From assembly GCA_020740775.1 (NCBI GenBank), contig JAHEWK010000006.1:744001-808000 (forward strand): DNA of 64,000 nt, written 5' to 3'. This DNA is from Ilyonectria destructans. Taxonomy: Eukaryota > Ascomycota > Sordariomycetes > Hypocreales > Nectriaceae. Of this stretch, positions 33,723 to 43,917 are shown piece after piece. The stretch's first letter is position 1. Each line of letters opens with the position of its first letter. The notes beneath the pieces are model-generated. The model did no database searches. It was not told the DNA's origin and saw nothing but the letters and a program-made list of their open reading frames with translations. Made by a program: the position numbers and the translations under genes.

Positions 33723-35624
33723 TTAAGTACGGGCTGCTTTTTCCTCGTTGAGTTTATCGCTAGGCAGCACCTCAACCTCAACACAGGAGGTCTTCCTACC
33801 CTCAATATTGTCGCCTTCCATAACATTCTCAATGCTGAGTCCCATTTTCTCATCAAAGAGTACTTCAATTTCCTCCAATGATCGCTTACTTGTCTCCACC
33901 CAGAAGAAGTATATAAACGCAAGCTCCAAGATATCAAAGGAGGCATTGATGATATATGTCTTCCAGCCGATATGTTCCAGAGAAATGGGCATGACAAAAA
34001 TAGCAAAAACCCTTCACAGCTGCGTTAGTTATGACGATATCAAACAAAAGGATAAGAACAGCTCAATGGGCATGTGAAATAGGTGAGTGTAAGCAGAAAT
34101 TGGTACTGACCCTGCCGCATTAGACAAAAATGTGTACATAGCCATACCGTTTGCACGGAGTGAGAAACTCAATACCTCGGGCGGATACATAACAATCAAT
34201 GTAGCCCATCCAAGGCTAAAACCACCTGTCGCCTATATTAGTATCATATATTACTTCTTATTTATGTATCTCACCTTGAAACAAGAAGATGCATGCAACA
34301 GTGCCATATATGGCGGATTTGTTGCTGGATGTACCATACACTACACGGAATTATTAGTATGATTTGGAGCATAACTCTACACTCAACTCACATTTCGTCA
34401 ATGCTCCTACTAAATATAGGAGAACGATAGACCACGATAAGCTGCCAATTGCAAGACGTCTCCGGCCAATGCTGTCCGCGAAATAGGTGCCAGTGCATGC
34501 ACAGACTAGACACCATACGTTGAGAGCAATATTGATCTGCAGTTGGCTGATTGTGTCTGTCACACCAGCTTGACTAAGCATTGCTCCCAGCCAGTAACTT
34601 TAACATGTGTTAGCAGCAAGCCAGATTTCTTTGATCGGGTTTCACTCACGCTGCTATAATGCTTCCACTCAAATTGACGATAATAGCGACAGAGAGAGCC
34701 AGCGAGATTCTTCTCCGGTTTGATTGAGTTTTTACCGCTGCAAGCCAACTCTGTGATGCTGGGTTTGCTTTCTGGTGTTCGATAGTCTCTACGATTTGAC
34801 TGTATGCTGTGAGTACTTGGTTGTCGGCCGTATCACCGTTGGACATGGTCATGGCCAATATCTTAATTGCCAGCTCGTTCTTGCCTTGAGCGATGAGCCA
34901 TCGGGGACTCTCAGGAATGAAAGGCAACACGAGGACGCAGAAAATGCTAGGGACAACTTGAGCGATAGAAGGCAACCTCCAGGACCAGGTATTTTCGATC
35001 TGGGCTGATCGATAGGTGACCAATGCCGCAATAAGACCGCCGAGAAAGAAAAGGTCATAATAAAAACCCAGCATGAGGGCTCGAAATTTGGTTGGCGCGA
35101 TTTCGGCGGCGTAAATCGGACAGGCCATTGAGTTGAGTCCAATACCCGTTCCCAGGATGAAACGACCGATCATGAACATGGCCGCATTCACGGCTGCGGA
35201 CTGCAGAATGACCCCGACGGTTGTAATGACAGTTGCGGCAAGTAGACCGTTCTTGCGACCGAATTTATCCAAGTAAGGTCCCCCGAATGGGGCGATGGCT
35301 GCGGCACCAACCCACATGATTGCGGAGCTTGCAGCCTCGGAAGCAGTGTTCAAATGCAAGTAGTCGGCAAATGAAGGTAGGATCAGTAGTCCATTCCTGT
35401 CAACCTGTCAGCACGATTCTTGAGAAGGCGTAGATTGTAATCACATCATGTTTCCATCGTAGCCTAAGGTCTGCAGAAGTTAGAAAATGAACATCAGATA
35501 CAACTAGCCTTGACTTTACCAGTGAGTTCGCCGTAATGACGAAGAAGACAAGGAGAATAAGTCTGGATGATCTTTCAGGCACGAATCGGCCGACAGAAAC
35601 GGGACTGTCGTTTGCAGGTGGCAT
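33723..35624 (-). CDS. MFS sugar transporter (SP family)
   Basis: Seven exons (35624-35520, 35470-35445, 35396-34650, 34597-34392, 34340-34275, 34225-34111, 34011-33723) give 517 aa with about 12 membrane segments. The 26-nt second exon encodes TLGYDGNM, needed to build TM1. Signatures are YLDKFGRKNG, GRFILGTGIG, the PESPRWLIAQGK loop, ADSIGRRR and the C-terminal VETSKRSLEEIEVLFDE (PETKGxxLEE-type). It imports hexoses, lactose or related sugars at the plasma membrane. Six introns of 48-99 nt make it the second most fragmented gene here. It shares a 1.1-kb promoter with the divergent tannase gene. Confidence 0.92.
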
Positions 35625-35809
35625 TTTGATAAGGTGGTTTTACTGGCAAAGAGTTAGATCTTCTGATATGAGAGAGAGATGTGATTTTGGAATTGCAGAT
35701 TGACCTACTCAGTGGTATTTATAGCAAAAGGAGCGGTTTGGCGATTTCAACCTTGGGCTGCAAGACTAAGAAGATACTGATAAAGCGACTACTAAACCGG
35801 GGAGGTTCA

Positions 35810-35944
35810 CGGTCCGGGGCCTAGATTGTCCCTCTAATGAATCGATCGGCTCCGCGGCCTAGATCGTCTCGGTAGGTATTGAATCAATCGGCTCCGGGGC
35901 CTAGATCGTCTCGGTATTGAATCAATCGGCTCCGATACGAGATC
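35810..35944. repeat. Tandem repeat of about 40 bp carrying CGG/CTCCGCGG words in a divergent promoter
   Basis: Units start near 35810, 35847 and 35889, with a partial fourth at 35927; core words are CGGCTCCG(C/G)GGCCTAGAT, CGTCTCGGTA and TTGAATCAAT. Unit 2 contains CTCCGCGG (35850-35857), matching the NirA consensus CTCCGHGG; unit 3 has CTCCGGGG, which does not. The array sits 190-320 bp upstream of the sugar transporter start. Regulatory function is inference. Confidence 0.6.
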
Positions 35945-36169
35945 ATCGTTCATATAGGCAACAAGCAAGGGAGTGACGAGGAGGGGTAAGGATGATGTCT
36001 ACTATCTAGAGGCCTTGGCAATCTCGGCCCAGGTGGCGCTTTGTGCACCCTCCTTTACGCCGCGAAGGCACTAACCGGCCGTCGAACTTAATGATGAACT
36101 TAGAGGGATGCTAATACGGAGACCTCGGGACGTATCCCAAAGAGGCATTCTTCATTCCTCAACCCCGCA

Positions 36170-36555
36170 ATCTAGGACGGGCGCTTCGGTAAGAGCGGCC
36201 AGGGTGACATTCACCCCCTCTTTTCTGGGGTGGCGATAAGCTAGTTAGTCTTTGCGCCCTCTCAAGCGTTAGTGGACTCGCCTTTATGATGTTTTTTGGT
36301 AGGTCTTATGATGGCAGACAATCAATTGAGGGTCTTCCTACCTGGCAAGCTTGTTGGTGGCAGCATCTCCAGGCCGCCCAATGCTGAGCGTGAGCGTCTA
36401 CGGCCGCAGTATGCCAACAACCTCATCAGGGTGTAATCGGCAGCGGCGAGATAGAATAATCGGCAGCGTCTAGATAGAAACCCCGCCCGGGTTTTCGGGT
36501 ACTTCCAGCAGCTGTTGTATCCCGAAAGCATCCCGGTGTTGCCCATCACGCCCTG
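36170..36555 (-). repeat. Dispersed repeat family 2, copy A
   Basis: Read on the minus strand, this stretch matches 52137-52520 on the plus strand through many blocks, for example AACAGCTGCTGGAAGT, CGTAGACGCTCACGCTCAG, GATGCTGCCACCAACAA and AACATCATAAA, ending near TTACCGAAGCG. No transposase motif is visible. It is therefore a non-autonomous element or fragment inserted between the sugar transporter and the tannase. Confidence 0.7.
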
Positions 36556-36711
36556 AATCATCAACATATGTCCTTGGCCGGCTGAGTCGGGGTATAATAG
36601 AGCCGAGTCCTCTCACACCCATGACACTCCGACTCTTAGTACAACATCGACTTCGACATCTGCATCGGCATCAATTCCCATCTATTTCTTCCGCTGTACT
36701 TCACACTTATC

Positions 36712-38592
36712 ATGCGGCGGTTTACCACCCCAGCACCGTTTCTACGGCTCATAGGTTGGTTGTCTCTCTTAGGCGTCGCCACGTGCGCGATCGACTATGA
36801 GTCGCGCATGAACTCGGCACTTGACGACGTCTTCGGCAATGACGACAGTGCTGGCATCCTCCTGGTCCGCCACTTCAAGGCTGGTGAGTTCCTGCTGCCG
36901 ACCAGGGATCTTGATGAGCTGGCAAGTCTCAAAGTACCCCGGGCTGAGCATGGTGTGACCGTGGTCAAGTTCTTTATTCGAACAAACGGACCTGCGCCAG
37001 AGCTCCCATCGCCCAATGCCGGGACGGATGTTGGCTTTGAGATCTGGTTCCCTGACGAGGCCAACTGGAACGGACGTATCTATAACCACATCGTGGGTGG
37101 TTTTCAGGGCGACACCCAAGTCACTGAACTCGACTCCTCATCGTCCGAGACGTGGACAGGCCATTACACTTCCGAGATGGCTTCGGAACTAGGCTACGTG
37201 TCTGGTATTAGCAACGGTGGTCAATCCAATCCCAAGCTCTATCAAGACCTGCAGTGGTTGCTGAATGACGACGGGTCGTGGAACCTCGAGGGCTGGAAAA
37301 ACGCCAACTGGCAGGCCACGCATCTCTTATCAGTCAAGTCTAAAGAGATTGCAAAGGCGTACTATGGAAAGCCAGCTCACCACGCATACATTTATGGATG
37401 CTCTACGGGAGGTCGTGCTGTCTACAAGGCTATTCAGGATTTTCCTGGTGACTATGACGGCTATCTCTCCTCCTGCCCTTCCATCACGCAGTCGCGTCTA
37501 TTCCCGTCTCTGGGCCATGTCTTCATCGTCATGAACAACCATCTAAATGACTTGTCTGCCTTTACCGAAGTCCAACAAGAGGTTGTGTCGCAAAGAGCTC
37601 TAGAGTTTGGCGATACCCAAGTTACAGGCGAACACGACGGCTACTTTAGCACGCTCATAAACAATTACGACCCCACAAAGGACCTTTCTCTCTTGTCGGT
37701 CGAAGAAGGGGGTCACTGTACAGAGGCTTGGGCATTTACCAAACGCCAACTCGAGGCTATCAATATGATCTGGTATGGCCCGACACTGGATGGGGCGATC
37801 CCCGACCCGTCTGTATCCACCGGTATAGATCAGAACCTACAAAGTGGCCAGCTCTGGTGGGGAAAGCTTCGCGGCACCTCGCTTGGGTTTATCTGTGGTA
37901 AACGCGAGATTGTCGGTAACTACTTCGCTGCCATGTTCAAAGATCCGTCTCTCGGCCCCCCGGACTGGAATCATCCCCTGGGCAAGAGCTCCGACGCCTG
38001 GATGCATTGGTCATACGAGAAGTTTGCTCAAGCTATGCTAGAAGCACAGCGCATCGACAAAGAAGTCTTCCACATGGATGCTGACAACCCTGACTTGCGA
38101 CCTGCGATGAATGCTGGTGTTAAGATGATCACCTACCACGCTTTGGCGGATCCTGGAGTTGCTCCTCAAAGCGCCATCAATTACCACCTCAAGGCCGCGG
38201 ATATTGTCGGCGGTGCTGATAAATTAGACGACTTCTTCCGGCTGTTCCTTGTCCCCGGTCAGGATCACTGTATCCGAGGCCCAGGCGTGGCAGGTACTGT
38301 CAATCCGCCTATTCCGACAGTCCAGGAATGGCTCGATCTCCTCGTGGATTGGGTGGAAAACGATAAGGCTCCCGAGCATGTTATCGCCCACTCGGTGGAT
38401 AACACCGCCAGTAGGCCCATTTGCAAGTATCCTAAGGCGGCCAAGTATGATGGTTCTGGAGATGTGCACAAAGCATCTAGCTATACTTGTGATGCTCACT
38501 TCATCAGCGGGCCGATGAATGAGGATCTTGGCAGTATTCCTTCCACGCATTACTCCGAGTTGCCGCCGTTAGGGACTACTGAAGAACTATAG
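36712..38592 (+). CDS. Secreted tannase/feruloyl esterase family hydrolase
   Basis: Intronless, 626 aa. A signal peptide covers about residues 1-25 (hydrophobic FLRLIGWLSLLGVATCA). The catalytic triad fits the tannase family (PF07519): Ser in YGCSTGGRA with its neighbouring Cys, Asp in HALADPGVAP, and His in GQDHCIRGPG, the CS-D-HC arrangement with paired cysteines. The family hydrolyses esters of gallic, ferulic or similar phenolic acids outside the cell. Products (phenolic acid plus sugar) would suit the nearby transporters and oxidoreductases. Exact ester specificity is not readable. Confidence 0.93.
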   Translation: MRRFTTPAPFLRLIGWLSLLGVATCAIDYESRMNSALDDVFGNDDSAGILLVRHFKAGEFLLPTRDLDELASLKVPRAEHGVTVVKFFIRTNGPAPELPSPNAGTDVGFEIWFPDEANWNGRIYNHIVGGFQGDTQVTELDSSSSETWTGHYTSEMASELGYVSGISNGGQSNPKLYQDLQWLLNDDGSWNLEGWKNANWQATHLLSVKSKEIAKAYYGKPAHHAYIYGCSTGGRAVYKAIQDFPGDYDGYLSSCPSITQSRLFPSLGHVFIVMNNHLNDLSAFTEVQQEVVSQRALEFGDTQVTGEHDGYFSTLINNYDPTKDLSLLSVEEGGHCTEAWAFTKRQLEAINMIWYGPTLDGAIPDPSVSTGIDQNLQSGQLWWGKLRGTSLGFICGKREIVGNYFAAMFKDPSLGPPDWNHPLGKSSDAWMHWSYEKFAQAMLEAQRIDKEVFHMDADNPDLRPAMNAGVKMITYHALADPGVAPQSAINYHLKAADIVGGADKLDDFFRLFLVPGQDHCIRGPGVAGTVNPPIPTVQEWLDLLVDWVENDKAPEHVIAHSVDNTASRPICKYPKAAKYDGSGDVHKASSYTCDAHFISGPMNEDLGSIPSTHYSELPPLGTTEEL

Positions 38593-39195
38593 TAGTACGA
38601 ACTCACCATATCTTTCTCGAAATATCTTGTGGCAGGCCTCCCCTTGACTCGCTCTTCGGGAGATGGCCAGCAACCGCCAAAACACATTGTTGGGCCAGCT
38701 CGAGGCTTTTCAGTACGGGGTCAGTTTCTACAGCGAAAGTAAAAACACGACTACCAAGAGAAGGCTGGGGGAAGGGACAGTGTCAGCGAGTAACCGGGAA
38801 ATAAATCTTTGCAATAGATAAGAGCGACGATTGATTCCTTTATCGGAAGGTAAAATGGATGTATGAGGGACGTTTAACGCGGACACTGTAGAACCACACA
38901 CGATATTTATGCCAGGTTTGAATCGAGGCAAAACACAGCACTCCCTGTCAGTTCGAAAGTCCCATAAGAATGTTGATGTTAGGTCGCAAAATGCAAACAA
39001 AGTACTCGAGTGATGCTATACATACTGTAACAAGGAGGCTAAATTGCAGTGCCTTGGCTCTGCGTGAACGCTTCTACGCGACGTGGCTCGGTGAGCGTGT
39101 ATGTGTGTCTCAGAGGCACTTGAATGATTCTATTGTGCCGTTCGCCGCAAATACTCTTCACTAGATTATTGGTTTCCTAAAATAACTCTCCGTGT
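38593..39195. other. Intergenic between convergent genes; no gene seen
   Basis: Separates the tannase and the cytosolic esterase stops. No frame with recognisable motifs. Confidence 0.45.
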
Positions 39196-40167
39196 TCAGA
39201 AACTAGCCATAGCCTTAAGTCTGTTTTCTATCGCCCTCCTTACCACACTAACGTTAGGTGCCACGAAGTCAAAACCATGTGGCAATCCTGGGTAAAGGTG
39301 AAATTCATTTGGTACACCGGCCTTTGACAGCCTCATAGAATATTCCATATCCTCGTCTCTGAAGATATCCAATTCGCCAACATCAATATACGTAGACGGC
39401 AAGCCTGATACCGACGGCGCCCTTGCTGGAGCTGCATAAGGCGAAATATAGCGGTCCTTTCCCACTTCGCCACGGCCTAGAAGGGCCGTCCAGCCAGTGA
39501 GATTGTCGACACTATTCCACACAGCAAACGGCTCGAGAAGCTCGATCGGCTTAACGTTCCGATCGTCTAGCATGGGGTAGATGAGCATCTGTTTCGCCAA
39601 AGGAGGCGTCAGACCTCGGTCCCGTGCCAAGAGAGCCATTCCAGCAGCAATGCCGCCGCCAGCGGATTCACCGAGCACAGCCAACCGCGCAGAGTCAATA
39701 TTGAAGATTTGTGCATTCTCAGAAATATATCTTAGGGCGGCGTAGCAGTCTTCCACCGGAGTTGGGTGCGGGTATTCGGGGGCAAGGCGGTATTCAACAG
39801 AAAAGAATTGAAGACCGGAATGATGGGCGTAGGTTTCGATTGGCTCCATATACCAGCTGGCTTTGCCAGCAATCATCCCGCCTCCGTGGGCATGAACCAC
39901 AGCAGGCGTTGGTGGGCCACTCTCGGCTCCTTGCCGGCGCACATGGATCACGTCGATGTTGACGCCATCATGAGACTTGATGGAAATAGTACTATGCACG
40001 ACGTCGGCGTAGGTCTCTCGAGTGGCCACCAACGGTTCAAAGTAGCCACTGATATTCGCTCTCCGAGTTTCGATATCGTGCGCTGCGACGACTTGACCGC
40101 GCTCGTTGAGTGCCGCCTCCAGAGGCTCTAGAGCCTGCACATATTCAGGGTCTAACGCAAGGGTCAT
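39196..40167 (-). CDS. Alpha/beta hydrolase fold-3 esterase (HSL family)
   Basis: Intronless, 323 aa, no signal peptide. The oxyanion-hole motif HAHGGGMIAG lies near residue 92, the nucleophile elbow GESAGGG near residue 167, the Asp in DVGELDIFRDED and the His in LPHGFDF. This is the hormone-sensitive-lipase-like family, active on short acyl or aromatic esters in the cytosol. It may complete ester breakdown begun by the secreted tannase; this link is positional only. Confidence 0.92.
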   Translation of the reverse strand: MTLALDPEYVQALEPLEAALNERGQVVAAHDIETRRANISGYFEPLVATRETYADVVHSTISIKSHDGVNIDVIHVRRQGAESGPPTPAVVHAHGGGMIAGKASWYMEPIETYAHHSGLQFFSVEYRLAPEYPHPTPVEDCYAALRYISENAQIFNIDSARLAVLGESAGGGIAAGMALLARDRGLTPPLAKQMLIYPMLDDRNVKPIELLEPFAVWNSVDNLTGWTALLGRGEVGKDRYISPYAAPARAPSVSGLPSTYIDVGELDIFRDEDMEYSMRLSKAGVPNEFHLYPGLPHGFDFVAPNVSVVRRAIENRLKAMASF

Positions 40168-40967
40168 TCTGGTACAAGAGTGGCAAGCCAGAGAGGAAGA
40201 AGAATAATTAGTATGTAATATTAGTCCCAGCTACGATACTAGCTAGTATTTATTCATACAGCTGCACTAGATTTGGCCGAGGGCCGAGGACGAGGATTTC
40301 GCACATCGGTATTTCACCGAATTAGGCAGTTGAAGCATACGGGTTCAGCTTGATACCATGGCTACACTTACCAGCTTGGATCTAGCCTGCCTGGATGCCT
40401 CGTCTCATGACGTTCGGCACGCACTAGTACACTACGAGCAATAGCCGGCTCAGTGCGACAGCCTATCAACATAGCTTCTCTGGGGCTTTATCAAGGTGCC
40501 AAGGTGCTATATATCCTCTGTATAAGACACCCGGGGCATTTTCAAGACGATTATCGAAGGCTGGTGTAGTAAAATGTTAGCATGAGCCTCGATTGTCACG
40601 GATAGGACTTCTTCCCTAATGATTGAACTAAGCCACATGGCCCCTCGTAACCCCTACTACCGCGTTCGGCGGATGAGCTTGTCATATGCCCTTCCAATGT
40701 TCCCCAGCCGCAATCTCAACCTCGGAAACTTCCATTCGCGTCGCCACTGAAGTTCGTCAGGGAGTCCAGCCTGCCCTTGGACTGTTCTCCCTTGACCTTT
40801 TCCCATGTCTATCCTTAATACACAGGAATGATTCGGGCGGGGATTATACCACATCCCATCGATGTCATTAACTTAGCATTCATTATACTTCAATTACTTC
40901 GCGCCAGATATGCTCCGTCAGAATGTATTTTAATCCTTCTTATTGCGTCGATTGATTCAAGTATCTA
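40168..40967. other. Intergenic; promoter of the esterase, nothing else seen
   Basis: Both flanking genes are on the minus strand. The region holds the esterase 5' flank and the monooxygenase 3' flank; no coding segment found. Confidence 0.45.
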
Positions 40968-42948
40968 TCACAGGTCACCATAAGCATACAACCCCTCCTC
41001 GAGACCCTTGATCTGCAGCGCCAACAATTTGGAATAGTACCGGCAGATTGCCAGATTACCACCGTGGAACCAGATTCCAGGATGTCCGCTGTCCTGCCAC
41101 ATAGTCCGCATCTCGCCCTCCTCATTGAAGCCCCACACATCCTTGACCTTATCCGCAATCTCGTCGCCAAATATAACTCGTGTCTGTGTGCGCATATTCT
41201 GGTAGCCAGTAGCATAGACAATCTCATCAGCCTCGAGCTCAGTACCATCAGCGAAGCGAAGGCCGTGAGGAAGGACCTCTGTGATCTCTTGGCCATGTTT
41301 GACCTTGATTTTCCCGTCAGCGATAAGCTTAGAACCACCGACATCAATATAATAGCCGCCACCTCTTTGGAAGTATTTAAAGAAAACTCCAGCTCCATCA
41401 GGACCCATATCAGTCTTGAAACCAGCCTTTTCGAGGCCTTGGAGTGTTCCTTTATCGAGTTCGGCACAGCGTTTAGCGACCTGGATTTGCATGGCCTTAA
41501 GCACTGGCGTTGGCAAGCCATGGATGAGTATGTCGGCATCGTCCACAGCAGGCCCATCTTCAGAGTAAACAGGCTTGAGCGCAATATTTGTAAGGGCCTC
41601 TGAAGACACAACATGGGTGCTAGAGCGTTGGACGATAGTTACGTCATAGCCTTTCTCCAAGAAGTCCTGGGCAATATCGTGACCTGAGTTGCACGATCCA
41701 ACAACAACCGCCTTCTTGCCCTGGCTATTCTCACGAGCACCAGGAAATTCAGATGAGTGGCAGAGTCGCTCGCCCTTGAAGTTCGAAATGCCCTTCATCT
41801 CAGGCATATTCTTCTTTCCGGAGTGGCCAGTCGCCTGGATAATATGTCGCGGATAGATAGTTCTAGTCTGAGTCGTACCATCATCCTTCCGACGGACAAT
41901 AGTAACAGCCCAAGACTGTATCTTTTCATGCCACTTGATGTCCGTGGTGGTTGTTTTGGTCCAAACATTGAGCTCGAGAAGAGTGGCATATGCCTCGAAG
42001 AACTGGGCAAGCTTATCCTTTGGGGTGAAGACAGGCCAGTGACGAGGAAACGGCAGGTAGGGCATGTGATCGTACCAGACTGGGTCATGAAGGACAAGCT
42101 GACGGTATCGTTTCCTCCAGTTATCACCAACCCTGTCATTTTGGTCTATTAGCAGGGTTTCAATGCCCAGCATCTTGAGCCCCGCGGCGGCTGTTAGACC
42201 AGCTTGACCAGCACCTAAAGATAGAAGGATGGTTAATGGCCTGAAATGTGATAACGAACAACTATCGAGCTTTCAACTTACCAATAATGAGAACCGTGGG
42301 TTCACTTTCGCCCTCAAAATTAGATGCCACAGCCCGGCGCTCAACCCAGCTCTTTCTGCCAGGCTGTCCCCCATGCTCTGCACCCTTGGGGCGTCGGTGA
42401 TTGATACTCTCTTCGTAGCCCGTGAGTTCTTGAATGCGAGTGTAAAACGTAAAGATTTTCCATTGTCCATGATCCTCGGCGAGACGACAGAGGCCTTGGC
42501 CGGTGCCGAGAGCAGTCTTGAGGGTAAAAAAGAATTGAACACCAAGGACATGACCAGAACTATCGATGGGCAGAACTTTGGGTGACCTAACCTCCAGACT
42601 GTCGTCGACGGTGATCTCTTTCAGTCTGAATCCGTCCTTGGAGCCGGCGCAGTTGGTCAAGAAGTTCAGAATAGAGTCTGGCCCCTGCACTGTACGGAAT
42701 TTCCAAGATAGAGCAAGATGGTCTCTCCAGTAGCCATCGTCCTGAAACAAGGTTGAGAGTGTCAGGTAATCATTTCTGAGGAGTGCTCTGTTGAAATTTT
42801 TCACAACATTGGCGGCAACCTCTTGAGGCTTGATGGAGATGGACACGGACTTTGGCGGCGAAGGGAACTTGGCGACTGGAATATTGATAGATCCCGGAAC
42901 TGTGCGCATGAAAGAGGGCACACTCTGGACATCGGCGGCAGCGGCCAT
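40968..42948 (-). CDS. Flavin-dependent monooxygenase with N-terminal NTF2/SnoaL-like domain
   Basis: Two exons (42948-42282 and 42214-40968; 67-nt intron) give 637 aa. Residues about 40-190 form an NTF2-like domain (VKNFNRALLRNDYLTLSTLFQDDGYWRDHLAL). The intron falls inside the FAD motif LIIGAGQAGLTAAAGL. DNWRKRYRQLVLHDP, an FMO-type FKGERLCHSSEF segment, the NADPH motif VVGSCNSGHDIAQ and the ATGYQNM motif follow. This FMO/Baeyer-Villiger-like family inserts one oxygen at a soft heteroatom or a carbonyl. The open frame extends to an ATG at 43092, but I choose 42948 (MAAAADVQ) as the conventional start. Confidence 0.9.
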
Positions 42949-43242
42949 TGTGGTGAAGTTGTTGCGGGTATTGGCTAGAAGCTTTGTTGAGAGGACGATG
43001 AGAGTGAACAGTTCAAGATAAAGACTCGAATTCCGCAGGCAGCGCGGCCGTCTTAAATATGGACCAGTTTCTACGAAGACAGACGCCCGCATTCTCCCGC
43101 TCGACCAACACTTGCTGTTAATGCTTTCCCGGCCTGCTCCACGTGCCTCCCTGTCTCCTTGCGTACGGCACCGCTCATATCCGATGCCGCTTTCTGGGGA
43201 TCCCCTCTCTGTCTTGCTTGCTAATTAATAACCGATCCTTTC

Positions 43243-43266
43243 TACCCCGCTACCCCGCTACCCCGC
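43243..43266. promoter_or_regulatory. Triple CreA-type motif (TACCCCGC x3)
   Basis: Three exact tandem copies put CCCCGC at 43245, 43253 and 43261; the reverse strand reads GCGGGG, which fits the CreA consensus SYGGRG. The array is about 300 bp upstream of the monooxygenase start, pointing to carbon catabolite repression. Only the sequence match is observed. Confidence 0.55.
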
Positions 43267-43917
43267 TCGATCGAGTGCGGTTCCGATCGGGACCGACTTG
43301 AAGTGTAACGAGTCAATAGTTGTCAGCCAGTGTGGCACCTGTGCTAATACACTCTCGTTGACCTCATGACGTTTCCAAGCGTTCTTCAGGCTCGACCGAT
43401 GCTGAAGATCAGACCCTCGGCAACTCTCGTGAGTCTCTTCTCTAGCTTGGCCCCGCCTTGGACAATGATTCAAAGAGGAAGCAGGAAGGCTGGTAGTGCT
43501 TCACTCCAACATCGGTATCGCATCTTCTCTCTTCGCCGTAGGTCCCGTACTTGACATGACATCTTGGCCAGCAGGTATCAGGGGACCCCCATGGCGTTCC
43601 GTACTCGGGCTTGCGTAGGACTGAGTCCTCCACCACAACAGGATGACGGCTGGCCTTGACGCCGTCATCCTCGGTTTCTCCCTCGCACGGGCGCTGGGTG
43701 CTTCTATGTTGATAAAAATCACGTCTTGTCACACGTTTTACATGTCAACCACCCAATCTCACTGGGGATGGAGCATTCCGGGGATGACTCCGGTGGATAT
43801 TACGGCAGAAACAGTGTCAGTGGAACATCGGCTGTTTATGGTGCAACGACAGAAGACCTTGACTTAAACTTCTATTGCACACACTGTCCATCTACCTTGT
43901 CTAGCCAACATACCTAT
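43267..43917. other. Intergenic; no gene seen
   Basis: 3' flank of the Old Yellow Enzyme gene and distal promoter of the monooxygenase. Short open frames carry no motif. Confidence 0.45.
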
